From positions 1 through 8,897 of the forward strand of contig JAZDLG010000083.1 of assembly GCA_043802125.1 (NCBI GenBank): a DNA stretch of 8,897 nucleotides. Reading direction: 5' to 3'. A program made the translations under genes and the position numbers. The notes under the pieces were generated by a model. It made no database searches and had not been told where the DNA came from. It saw only the letters and a program-made list of their open reading frames with translations. Origin of the DNA: Phelpsiimicrobium sp043802125. GTDB lineage: Bacteria; Omnitrophota; Gorgyraeia; Velamenicoccales; Velamenicoccaceae. Shown here in pieces: positions 1 to 7,084 of this stretch (position 1 is the stretch's first letter; each line of letters starts with the position of its first letter).

Positions 1-718
1 GACCCCTGCGGAGATTGAAAATATCGTTAAGGAAGCATCTCTGATATGCGTGCGAGACAAACGCAGCACGATTATCTACAAAGACCTCTCGGAAGCTATG
101 GAAAGAATAGAACTTGGAGTCAAACACCGCAAGCACATGACACCCGAAGAAAGAAAACTGGTCGCCTATCATGAGGCGGGCCACCTCATCACCCTCTATC
201 TTCTTCATCCGACTGATGATGTTTTTAAGGCCTCTATTATTTCCCGGAGGGGAGCGCTCGGAGTCGTCCACGGCCAGTCGAGGGAAGAACTCTTCACTTC
301 CAACAAAGAAAGGCTCTTAGCCAATATCAAGGTCGCGCTCTCCGGCTATGTGGCTGAGAAGATAAAATTCAATACGACCTCTGATGGAGTCTTGTCAGAT
401 TTTCACAATGCCATGATAGCAGCGCATGCGATGATCTGGAGATTAGGGATGGATGGAAAACACTTAGGCGATTTCACGGCTATACCTGAATCACAGCTGT
501 CCGAAAGGTTAAAGCAAGAATTAAACGGCGAAACAGAAAAAATATTCCAGGACTGCGTCAAGGATGTTGAAAACCTCCTGCGCCAGGAAATCGTCCTCCT
601 TGACCGCTTTGCCAACGAACTTTTAAAAAAAGAAGAGCTTGAATACGATGAGATCGATGCCATCTTTAAAGAATACAAGAAAACAAAAACCGGCGTCCAG
701 CAAAATCCCTCGGCCTAA
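1..718 (+). CDS. FtsH-like M41 zinc metallopeptidase, C-terminal part (5' end outside window)
   Basis: The reading frame is open from base 2, so the start codon and probably an AAA+ ATPase domain lie to the left. The first residues resemble the end of the FtsH AAA+ lid (TPAEIENIVKEA). The M41 peptidase domain follows: zinc-binding and catalytic HEAGH at 170-184, then an FtsH-like RGALGV segment (about 251-268). An aspartate at 398-400 (GVLSDFHNA) fits the third zinc ligand of the family. FtsH proteases are usually membrane-anchored hexamers that degrade misfolded membrane proteins and some regulators. The zinc-ligand region is atypical: TTSDGVLSD replaces the usual TTGASND-like signature and is two residues longer. 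The C-terminal tail is also shorter than in E. coli FtsH, so this is probably a divergent paralogue rather than the housekeeping protein. The 3' end overlaps the following lipoprotein gene. The family call is strong; substrate and membrane anchoring cannot be seen here. Confidence 0.88.
   Translation, partial: TPAEIENIVKEASLICVRDKRSTIIYKDLSEAMERIELGVKHRKHMTPEERKLVAYHEAGHLITLYLLHPTDDVFKASIISRRGALGVVHGQSREELFTSNKERLLANIKVALSGYVAEKIKFNTTSDGVLSDFHNAMIAAHAMIWRLGMDGKHLGDFTAIPESQLSERLKQELNGETEKIFQDCVKDVENLLRQEIVLLDRFANELLKKEELEYDEIDAIFKEYKKTKTGVQQNPSA
631..637 (+). promoter_or_regulatory. Shine-Dalgarno candidate for the lipoprotein gene
   Basis: AGAAGAG lies inside the end of the M41 peptidase gene, 10 bases before ATG 648. 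The spacing is slightly long. It is the only purine-rich motif near the candidate starts and is the reason for preferring 648 over 744. Confidence 0.4.
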
Positions 719-1571
719 ACAATCCCCTCGCAAACCCCTTGTCATGCTTTCACTGCTCTTGCTGACGGGGATTTTATCTTCCTGTGAAGCCACCTACCCT
801 GCCAAGACATTAACAACACAACTGACAAAATTAGTCAAAGAGGAGCGAAAGATAGATGTCACCTGTCGCATCACCGGTAAGACATTGTGGGTGTACCTGC
901 CGTTACAGAACCTTGTGGATGAAAAAAAGCTGACATGGAGCTCGGCGGGGTTAGAAGAGATGAGTAAAGTCCTCTCTATTGTCCACCGCGTTATCTTAAG
1001 CACGGATGCCAAACTCAATTTTTTATGTGTTATTGCCGCAGATGTGAAAAAATACGGTGTGGAGCTGATGATAATTGAATATCTTCCGGATATTAAAGAA
1101 GCGATTTTAGAAAAATTCTCGAGAGGCGAATTTTTCTCGCGCAGCATTAAGGATGTTGGTCTTAACGCCGGCGCCGTCAATGACCTAACCGGCGAATCAA
1201 AAAAATTTTATGATATTACCTTCGACCAATTCGTTGCCTTGCAGATCATCCACCGCACAAAAAACCTTTTTGCCGAAGATAAGACATTGGACGAACTTTT
1301 CGACATTCGCTCCACGTCATGGAGCGAAAAATTCGGCATCATCAGAATAGAATTCGAATTTATGAAGAAGAAATACAATTTACCCCCTCAGGAAGAAAAG
1401 ATAAAACCATTAGATTATGCCAAGATGACCGCTGCCCTTGTTGTCAAAAATTATGACTTTAAAAACTTTCAACTCATCGAACTTACCGACACCTTCTCAA
1501 AAGAGAGTGTAAAACTCTCCCCTCAAGATTTCAAAAAAGTCAAAATTAACTTGCCCCGATTCGAAGATTAA
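648..1571 (+). CDS. Putative lipoprotein of unknown function
   Basis: I do not recognise the family. The product is about 307 residues if it starts at ATG 648. A hydrophobic stretch (LSLLLLTGILSSC) ends in a lipobox-like LSSC with the cysteine codon at 783-785, so signal peptidase II processing and lipid anchoring are predicted. The rest is soluble, rich in charged residues, and ends in KVKINLPRFED. Start choice is uncertain. ATG 648 has AGAAGAG ten bases upstream and gives a long basic n-region. ATG 657 also keeps the basic residues. ATG 744 would leave the signal without any positive charge and has no Shine-Dalgarno sequence. The chosen start overlaps the M41 peptidase gene by 71 bases, which suggests coupled translation and perhaps a shared envelope role; that link is inference only. 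Confidence 0.7.
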   Translation: MRSMPSLKNTRKQKPASSKIPRPKQSPRKPLVMLSLLLLTGILSSCEATYPAKTLTTQLTKLVKEERKIDVTCRITGKTLWVYLPLQNLVDEKKLTWSSAGLEEMSKVLSIVHRVILSTDAKLNFLCVIAADVKKYGVELMIIEYLPDIKEAILEKFSRGEFFSRSIKDVGLNAGAVNDLTGESKKFYDITFDQFVALQIIHRTKNLFAEDKTLDELFDIRSTSWSEKFGIIRIEFEFMKKKYNLPPQEEKIKPLDYAKMTAALVVKNYDFKNFQLIELTDTFSKESVKLSPQDFKKVKINLPRFED

Positions 1572-1586
1572 CGCTAATGAAACAAG

Positions 1587-1623
1587 AAATGAGACAAACC
1601 AGCCAGACTCATTTGTCTCATTT
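1587..1623 (-). terminator. 12-bp inverted repeat between convergent genes, probable terminator of the purN operon
   Basis: AAATGAGACAAA (1587-1598) and TTTGTCTCATTT (1612-1623) are perfect reverse complements separated by 13 bases. The hairpin lies between the lipoprotein stop and the purN end, and it includes the purN stop codon (1618-1620). On the minus strand the stem is followed by the T-rich CTTGTTTC; on the plus strand the next bases are GGAAG. It therefore fits termination of the minus-strand operon better. The stem is AT-rich and the T-tract is interrupted, so efficiency may be modest. Confidence 0.5.
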
Positions 1624-2244
1624 GGAAGAAAAGACGGCTTTCCGTCCCTTGATGACGAGATTGCCCGAGAGGGCTTTCCTAATGGCTTGGCTATAGATTT
1701 TGTGTTCTACCCGGTGAATCCTCTCCCCTAACTCCTTGACAGATTCTCCCCCCGAGACATAAACCGCTTCCTGCAGAATGATGGGGCCATGGTCGACCTT
1801 TTCGTCGACAATATGGACTGTCACACCGGTCAACTTAACGCCATAATGGAAGGCATCTTTAATGGCGCATCCGCCCTTAAAAGCAGGCAGAAGCGCAGGA
1901 TGGATATTTAAAATCCGATTTTTATATTTTTTGATAAGCGCAGGCCCGACAATGCGCATAAAACCTGCCAATACGATCAGCTCCACGTTTTCCTGTTTTA
2001 AATGTCCGATAATATATTTTTCATAATCTTCTTTTGTTTCAAATTTTTTCGGATCGGCGAATAGTGTTTTAATGCCTGCTTTCCTGGCCCTTTCCAAAGC
2101 AAAAGCCTTACGTTTATCGCTGACCACCAAAGCGAGGTTTGCTTTAAGAGTGCCGGCGGCAATATTATCTATGATCGCTTGCAAATTCGTGCCACTACCC
2201 GATGCAAAAACCGCAATGTTTTTCATATTTAATGAGCGCTTCAC
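1618..2244 (-). CDS. purN: Phosphoribosylglycinamide formyltransferase (GAR transformylase)
   Basis: PurN transfers a formyl group from 10-formyltetrahydrofolate to GAR, the third step of de novo purine synthesis, in the cytoplasm. The 208-residue product has the family features: an N-terminal Rossmann-like start with GSGTNLQAII (residues 16-25), VLAGFMRI (91-98), and NIHPALLP (113-120). The catalytic triad is visible as N113, H115 and D151 (in VDHGP), matching E. coli N106/H108/D144. Length is normal for the family. GTG 2244 was chosen because AGAGAGG lies six bases upstream. The internal ATG at 2226 gives the N-terminus seen in most homologues but has no Shine-Dalgarno sequence. The gene directly follows the rnfB stop codon, so it is probably expressed as the last gene of the rnf operon. 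There is no obvious metabolic link between the two. Confidence 0.95.
   Translation of the reverse strand: MKRSLNMKNIAVFASGSGTNLQAIIDNIAAGTLKANLALVVSDKRKAFALERARKAGIKTLFADPKKFETKEDYEKYIIGHLKQENVELIVLAGFMRIVGPALIKKYKNRILNIHPALLPAFKGGCAIKDAFHYGVKLTGVTVHIVDEKVDHGPIILQEAVYVSGGESVKELGERIHRVEHKIYSQAIRKALSGNLVIKGRKAVFSSK
1628..1646 (-). terminator. Small GC hairpin with T-tract inside the 3' end of purN
   Basis: On the minus strand, GACGG-AAAG-CCGTC is followed directly by TTTTCTT. This is the form of a short intrinsic terminator, but it falls within the last codons of purN (G-R-K-A-V-F-S-S-K). A five-base-pair stem is short, so it may be a chance result of coding sequence or a helper to the larger hairpin just downstream. 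Confidence 0.3.
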
Positions 2245-3045
2245 TTATAACCTCTCTTTGATCACCTTTGTCGGACAGGCCTTGACGCACTCAAGACAGC
2301 CGTTGCATTTAGTATAATCTATACGCGCTAAATTATCAATAACTTGCATGGCTCCGTGCGGGCAGGCTTTTTCGCACCTGCGGCACGCGATGCAGCCGAC
2401 AGGACAAATGCTCATGACCTTTTTGCCGACATCCAGAGAAGAACAGGCGACATAAATTTTCGCCTTTTGCGCGTTTAAGGGGATTAACGTATAGAGTTTT
2501 TTAGGACAGACGTTCACGCATACGCCGCAGGCCGTGCACTTCTCCTCGATGATGCGCGGGAACCCCTCGCCCGTCATCACGATCGCATCAAAAGGGCAAG
2601 CCTTGACACACGTGCCATACGTCAAACATCCGTAAGCACACTCTTTCTGCCCGCCTAAGATGAGGCTCGCCGCCAGGCAATCTTTCATCCCGTAATAAAG
2701 ATACTTGTCTTTGGCGTTATTGCCGCCGCAGCAATGCAGGGATGAGACCAGCTTCGCTTTCTGCTTAAGGCTCAAACCCAGTAACTGCGCTATGGTCTTT
2801 TTGTTCTCCTCGGCAGCCACAGCGCATGAATGTAAGTCGAGCTCGCCGGCCAAAAGTGCCTGCGCAAACCCTATGCAGCCGCCTTTGCCGCAGGCCCCAC
2901 AGTTAGAACCCGGAAGGCTGGCAAGGATCTTCTCGATCATCGGATCCATAGGCACATGAAACTTCCTGGCCGCATAGGCCAGGGATAGACCGAACAAAAC
3001 CCCTAAACTTGTCAATGTGAGTATGGGTGCTAGGATATTATTCAT
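2245..3045 (-). CDS. rnfB: Rnf complex subunit B, multi-cluster ferredoxin subunit
   Basis: RnfB is the likely entry point for electrons from reduced ferredoxin into the Rnf complex. The 266-residue product starts with one membrane segment (about residues 5-25). The RnfB-specific FeS domain follows with C49, C52, C57 and C74 (CGACGKGGC plus a distal Cys). A middle region has C105/C106 and C123. Next come several ferredoxin-like motifs: C136-x3-C140-x5-C146-x3-CP, C170/C173/C176/C180, C214/C218/C221/C224/C228, and C247/C250/C253/C257. By analogy with RnfB of acetogens this is the extended polyferredoxin form, with roughly five or more clusters. It lies 17 bases after rnfA. The start ATG 3045 has only a weak GGA upstream. 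RnfB rather than an NqrF-type subunit shows that this is Rnf, not Na+-NQR. Confidence 0.96.
   Translation of the reverse strand: MNNILAPILTLTSLGVLFGLSLAYAARKFHVPMDPMIEKILASLPGSNCGACGKGGCIGFAQALLAGELDLHSCAVAAEENKKTIAQLLGLSLKQKAKLVSSLHCCGGNNAKDKYLYYGMKDCLAASLILGGQKECAYGCLTYGTCVKACPFDAIVMTGEGFPRIIEEKCTACGVCVNVCPKKLYTLIPLNAQKAKIYVACSSLDVGKKVMSICPVGCIACRRCEKACPHGAMQVIDNLARIDYTKCNGCLECVKACPTKVIKERL
2251..2257 (-). promoter_or_regulatory. Shine-Dalgarno sequence of purN
   Basis: AGAGAGG on the minus strand lies inside the last codons of rnfB, six bases before GTG 2244 and 24 bases before ATG 2226. This decides in favour of the GTG start. Confidence 0.6.
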
Positions 3046-3062
3046 ACCATTCCATTAAATTC

Positions 3063-3665
3063 TTATATTTTGACGCCCAGAAACCCCATAAAGGCGAGGC
3101 TCATCAGAGAAGCGACAACAAAGGCGATGGGTAACTCCTGCAGAGATTCCGGGACATCAGCCAGTTCCAGCCGTTCGCGGATACCAGACATCAAAAGCAG
3201 CACAAATGTAAAACCTAAACCCGCAAAAAAAGCCTGCAGCAAAGACAGGCCAAGACTACCGCCAACAGGCTTATTGCCGACAAAAAAATCCTGGACATTC
3301 AAAACCGTCACGCCTAAGACAGCGCAGTTTGTCGAGATCAAAGGAAGATAAATCCCCAGCGCTTTATACAAGGCGGGCGATGCCTTTAAAATGACCATTT
3401 CGATGAATTGTACAGAGGTCGCAATGATCAGAATAAATACCACGGTGCGCATATATTCAATATGGAGAGGTGCTAGGATAAAGCGGTAGACCAACCAGGT
3501 GATAAGCCCCGAAGAGACCATGACAAAAATCACGGCTGCGCCCATGCTCATCGCCGGCCTAGTCTGTTTAGAGACGCCCAGAAATGGGCAGAGGCCCAGG
3601 AATTTAAAAAGAATAAAGTTGTTGATTAAAAGATTGCCTATGATGACCGCAATGATCTTATCCAT
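3063..3665 (-). CDS. rnfA: Rnf complex membrane subunit A
   Basis: This 200-residue protein is almost entirely hydrophobic, with about six membrane segments, as usual for RnfA/RsxA/NqrE. It keeps the two half-site cysteines of the family: C26 in LGLCPFLGVS and C114 in STNCAVLGV. In related structures these bind an intramembrane FeS cluster with the matching cysteines of RnfE. The product is assigned as A rather than E from the NNFILFKFLGLCP N-terminus and the STNCAVLGV motif. The gene overlaps rnfE by 28 bases. It has a perfect GGAGG six bases before its ATG (3672-3676), so it should be well translated from inside the rnfE 3' end. Confidence 0.95.
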   Translation of the reverse strand: MDKIIAVIIGNLLINNFILFKFLGLCPFLGVSKQTRPAMSMGAAVIFVMVSSGLITWLVYRFILAPLHIEYMRTVVFILIIATSVQFIEMVILKASPALYKALGIYLPLISTNCAVLGVTVLNVQDFFVGNKPVGGSLGLSLLQAFFAGLGFTFVLLLMSGIRERLELADVPESLQELPIAFVVASLMSLAFMGFLGVKI

Positions 3666-4234
3666 CGGATACCTCCAATCAAAAGGCCCAAAATCAAAAG
3701 CGCGCCGGGAGCCAAGGCAAGGACTAACGCGGGTTCAAACGTATTAGAAAGGCTATAGCCCGCAAATTTACCGCTCCCCAGCGTTTCCCGGATAATAGAA
3801 ATGATCAAAAGCGCGAGCGTAAAACCTAAGCCCATGCCTAAGCCGTCCAACAAAGACGGCAGGACCGGATTTTTTGACGCAAAAGCCTCTGCCCGGCCCA
3901 TAATGATACAGTTGACGACGATCAAAGGAACGAATATCCCCAACGCCCTGTCAAGCGCCGGCGCAAATGCCTGTAAGATGATCTCGACGATGCTGACAAA
4001 GGTCGCAATGACCACGATAAAACAGGGGATTCGGATCTTATCCGGGATATAATTTCTGATCATAGCGATGATCCCGTTGGAGCAGACTAAGACAAAAGTC
4101 GCCGCAATGCCCATCCCTAAGGCGTTATTGACCGACGTTGAAACGGCAAGCGTCGGGCACAACCCTAACACAATAAAGAAAATTGGATTTTCCCGCCAGA
4201 TACCTTTCAGAAACTCATGCCCTAACCGCTTCAT
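3638..4234 (-). CDS. rnfE: Rnf complex membrane subunit E
   Basis: The 198-residue product is an integral membrane protein with about six helices. It is distinguished from its paralogue RnfA by the ENPIFFIVLGLCPTLAVS start and by VVNCIIMGRAEAFA (residues 107-119), the signature of RnfE/NqrD. C26 and C109 are the expected ligands of the intramembrane FeS centre shared with RnfA, on the electron path from RnfB toward RnfD and RnfG. It begins 16 bases after the rnfD stop with GGAG upstream, and overlaps the start of rnfA. Length and motifs are normal, with no sign of damage. Confidence 0.95.
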   Translation of the reverse strand: MKRLGHEFLKGIWRENPIFFIVLGLCPTLAVSTSVNNALGMGIAATFVLVCSNGIIAMIRNYIPDKIRIPCFIVVIATFVSIVEIILQAFAPALDRALGIFVPLIVVNCIIMGRAEAFASKNPVLPSLLDGLGMGLGFTLALLIISIIRETLGSGKFAGYSLSNTFEPALVLALAPGALLILGLLIGGIRWIRSLRSS

Positions 4235-4250
4235 GCAAGACTCCGATAAT

Positions 4251-5219
4251 TTATTTAGCTACGCCGTATCTTCTCTTCTGCACAAATCTGTCGATCAGAG
4301 AGACAGCGGCGTTCATAATCAGGATGGCGTAACAGACACCCTCAGGGTAGCCGCCCCAGATCCTGATGACAACAGTCAAAAGTCCGCAACCAACTCCAAA
4401 AATAAGCTGCCCTTTTTTTGTAATGGGCGAGGTCACATAGTCCGTTGCCATGTAAATAGCTCCCAAGAACAAACCTCCGGAAAAAATGTGGAATAAAGGA
4501 TCGCCTTTAAAGAATCCTGCGGTTGGTGAACCAAAAATCCATGCAAAGACCCAGACGGTCAAAATAAAGGTAACGGGGATATGCCAAGTAATGATCCTCT
4601 TATATAAAAGATAAAGGCCGCCTAACAACAAAACAAGGATGCAGACTTCGCCCAGAGAACCCCCTTTATTACCAAAAAAAAGGTCCCAGTAACTTAAACT
4701 CATATCAAAAAGATTGCCGGCCTTGCCTTCTTTCATAAGGCTAAGAGGCGTTGCTTGAGTCACCGCATCATAAACAAAAGGCTTGGTGAACATCGTCATA
4801 TATTTAGGCCAGGCAGCCACCAGAAAAGCCCGGCCGGCCAGTGCCGGATTAAAGATGTTGCGGCCAAGGCCTCCAAAGGCCTGTTTGGCAACGGCAATGG
4901 CAAAAAAAGAGCCTATGGCCGCCAGCCAAAGCGGCGAGTGCGGCGGCAGGTTATAGGCTAAAAGAAGGCCTGTCATAAAAGCGCTCCCGTCTGAAACGGT
5001 CACCTTGCAGCGACGGGCCTTCTGGATAACGGCCTCCGTAAAAACAGCGCTCAAAATAGAAACGAGCATGACCCAAAGAGCAGAAACGCCAAAAATATAA
5101 ATTCCGACGATCCCTGCAGGCAAAAGAACCGCATTGACCGTCCACATTATGCTGGCGATAGACTCCTTTGTGGGTGTATGGATATGCGGAGAAACTGATA
5201 CAAAAAATTTATCTGCCAT
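4251..5219 (-). CDS. rnfD: Rnf complex subunit D, covalent-FMN membrane subunit
   Basis: The 322-residue protein has many membrane segments, and by homology with NqrB it is a candidate site for Na+ or H+ translocation. Family motifs are GGLGRNIFNPALAGRAFL (117-134, approximately), DAVTQATPLS (151-160), ATDYVTSPIT (258-267) and GGYPEGVCYAILIMNA (289-304). T157 is the expected threonine for phosphoester-linked FMN; the local sequence TQATPL differs slightly from the common SGATPL. The gene overlaps the end of rnfG by 11 bases, with GAGG five bases before ATG 5219. It follows rnfG here, whereas in most rnf operons D precedes G. The ion specificity cannot be read from this sequence by eye. Confidence 0.95.
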   Translation of the reverse strand: MADKFFVSVSPHIHTPTKESIASIMWTVNAVLLPAGIVGIYIFGVSALWVMLVSILSAVFTEAVIQKARRCKVTVSDGSAFMTGLLLAYNLPPHSPLWLAAIGSFFAIAVAKQAFGGLGRNIFNPALAGRAFLVAAWPKYMTMFTKPFVYDAVTQATPLSLMKEGKAGNLFDMSLSYWDLFFGNKGGSLGEVCILVLLLGGLYLLYKRIITWHIPVTFILTVWVFAWIFGSPTAGFFKGDPLFHIFSGGLFLGAIYMATDYVTSPITKKGQLIFGVGCGLLTVVIRIWGGYPEGVCYAILIMNAAVSLIDRFVQKRRYGVAK

Positions 5220-5805
5220 GGGCCCTCTTTAGGATCTCTTTTGCTTTTTCCTGGACGGACTCGATCACTGCCCGTGAAGAAATCGTTGCCCCTGTGATAG
5301 CATCGATACTCCTATCCAACTCATCCGCTTTCTTTCCGCTGAACTGTGCCGTAAACCATGGACTGGGCGGCTGCGTTATCTTTGCTCTTCTAAGCAGTAC
5401 GTCCCAAAACGTCTCCTTCCCGACGACCTCTGTGATCCTCGAACCCAGACCCGGAGTCTCATTTTGAGAAAGGATCTTTATATAGGTAATAACCCCGTTT
5501 TGATCCATGCCGGCCATCGTCACGATATCGCTGGAATACCCTCTTTTGGATGTTTTAAAAACAAATCCTAACGCTTCCTTCTTCTTATCCAGCGCCTTGT
5601 AATATAAGATGTTGTCTTTTTCTTCGACAGGTTCAAAACTCGTCGCGGCCGGAAAAACTTCCTTGAGGCTGTTTTTCTCTTCAAGCGACTGTTGATAGAG
5701 GATCTTGGGCTGGGCCAGGTTAAAAACAACGCTTAAGAGGCCGGAGGCGGCCAGACAAATAATAGCTAATGTGGTTGCATACTTTACATAATTATTTTTT
5801 CCCAT
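5209..5805 (-). CDS. rnfG: Rnf complex subunit G, covalent-FMN subunit
   Basis: The 198-residue protein has one N-terminal membrane segment (about residues 8-29) and an FMN-binding domain that should face the outer side of the membrane. The flavinylation motif TGATIS is at 171-176, with T174 as the expected attachment site. The conserved NETPGLGSRI segment is at 115-124. The ApbE-type flavin transferase needed for this modification is not in the window. ATG 5805 was chosen because AAGGA lies six bases upstream and the product then begins MGKNNY just before the membrane helix; an upstream start at 5838 would add an unneeded 11 residues. The gene overlaps rnfC by 14 bases and rnfD by 11. Confidence 0.95.
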   Translation of the reverse strand: MGKNNYVKYATTLAIICLAASGLLSVVFNLAQPKILYQQSLEEKNSLKEVFPAATSFEPVEEKDNILYYKALDKKKEALGFVFKTSKRGYSSDIVTMAGMDQNGVITYIKILSQNETPGLGSRITEVVGKETFWDVLLRRAKITQPPSPWFTAQFSGKKADELDRSIDAITGATISSRAVIESVQEKAKEILKRAHGR

Positions 5806-7084
5806 CTTTGATCCTTGCTTTAGCGGCCTTGATCGCATGAATAAGATTTCGCTTCGCCGGGCACAGATATGCGCACAACCCGCACTCGATACAATCCATA
5901 ATCCCGTACTCCTGGGCCAAGTCCAACCTGTCTTTGTTGAGCGCCATTGCGATCCATCCGGGGTACAAACCTATCGGGCAGTTTTCGACACATTCACCGC
6001 AACGCACGCAAAAAGATTCTTCTTCCTGCTTCTCTGCAGCCTCATCTAATAAAATAACGCCGCTGGTCGCCTTAATGACCGGCCCGTCCAGCGTATATTG
6101 GGCAAGCCCCATCATAGGACCGCCCATGATAATCTTTTTTGGCTCTTTAATAACAGGACCGCATTGTTCGATAAGGTCTTTTATGGGCGTACCTATCCTT
6201 GCTATTAAATTCTTAGGGTTACTGAGGCACGGGCCGGATACAGTGACTACCCTCTCATATAGTGGTTTGCGCAAATAGACGGCTTCATAAATCGCATAAA
6301 CGGTCCCCACATTATGGACAACGACGCCGATATCAAAAGGCAGTTTGCCTCTCGGCACTTCTTTTTTCAAGCAAGACTTGATAACTTGCTTTTCTCCGCC
6401 TTGAGGATAACCGGTTTTTAAAACAACGACACGCCAATTAAAAATCCTTACGCGCTCCTGCATGAGCTTGATGGCCTGAGGTTTATTATCTTCGATGGCG
6501 ATATAACAGCGGTGAGGCCTGATGATCTTCACGATCAGCCTCATCGCTTTGATGATCTCGTCTGCCTTTTCGACCATAAGGCGGTAGTCTGTCGTCAGAT
6601 AAGGTTCACATTCTGCCCCATTTAAAATAAAATCCTCAATAGGCTCCGGAGGCGAAAGCTTGATATGGGCCGGGAAAGCCGCTCCGCCAAGCCCGACGAT
6701 ACCGGCCTCGAAGACGATCTTTTTAAGATCTTCGGGGCTTAACTTATCCGCTTCTTCGTCCCTGCGCAGTGTCATTTCACCTATGGCCTCGTCTTTTGCG
6801 TCCCCCTCGATACAAATCGCCCGGCAAACACCTGCCACCGGATGCGGATAATCGCCGATAGACTTGACAACACCGGATATGGATGCATGGATAGGCGAAA
6901 AAAGCCCCTCGGCGGAAGTAGCAAGGCACTGTCCCCTCTTGACCGAATCCCCTGTCTTTACTTTTATAAGGTCAAGGGTTTTGCCAAAATGCTGCAGGAG
7001 AGGGATAAAAACTATCGGAGGAAGTTTGGCCTCCTCAATAGCCTTATCTTGCGTCAGATCTTTATGTTCTTCTAATTTGACCAT
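5792..7084 (-). CDS. rnfC: Rnf complex subunit C, FeS and NADH/FMN-binding subunit
   Basis: RnfC is the peripheral subunit where electrons meet NAD+. The 430-residue product has the RnfC/NuoF-like core: GLGGAAFP (131-138) in the nucleotide/flavin-binding loop, NGAECEPYLTTDYRLM (155-170), YPQGGEKQ (226-233) and IIMGGPMMG (318-326). Two ferredoxin motifs near the C-terminus give two [4Fe-4S] sites: C359/C362/C365/C369 and C398/C401/C404/C408, each ending in CP. Length is typical of the shorter, anaerobe-type RnfC, without the long repetitive tail of E. coli RsxC. The start at 7084 overlaps the MFS gene by 23 bases, and AGGA stands just upstream, so translation is probably coupled. Confidence 0.96.
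   Translation of the reverse strand: MVKLEEHKDLTQDKAIEEAKLPPIVFIPLLQHFGKTLDLIKVKTGDSVKRGQCLATSAEGLFSPIHASISGVVKSIGDYPHPVAGVCRAICIEGDAKDEAIGEMTLRRDEEADKLSPEDLKKIVFEAGIVGLGGAAFPAHIKLSPPEPIEDFILNGAECEPYLTTDYRLMVEKADEIIKAMRLIVKIIRPHRCYIAIEDNKPQAIKLMQERVRIFNWRVVVLKTGYPQGGEKQVIKSCLKKEVPRGKLPFDIGVVVHNVGTVYAIYEAVYLRKPLYERVVTVSGPCLSNPKNLIARIGTPIKDLIEQCGPVIKEPKKIIMGGPMMGLAQYTLDGPVIKATSGVILLDEAAEKQEEESFCVRCGECVENCPIGLYPGWIAMALNKDRLDLAQEYGIMDCIECGLCAYLCPAKRNLIHAIKAAKARIKDGKK

Noticed and set aside
1109..1137. Perfect 10-bp inverted repeat AGAAAAATTC/GAATTTTTCT with a 9-base loop
   Set aside because: It lies in the middle of the lipoprotein coding region, is AT-rich, and is readily explained by codons for E-K-F and E-F-F. 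I see no regulatory context.
1308..1326. Short hairpin CGCTCC/GGAGCG in the lipoprotein gene
   Set aside because: A 6-bp stem inside a coding region, with no flanking signal.
2965..2983. 7-bp GC-rich hairpin CCTGGCC-GCATA-GGCCAGG near the start of rnfB
   Set aside because: It falls about 60 bases inside rnfB, encodes part of the conserved membrane segment, and has no T-tract. It is most likely a coding coincidence.
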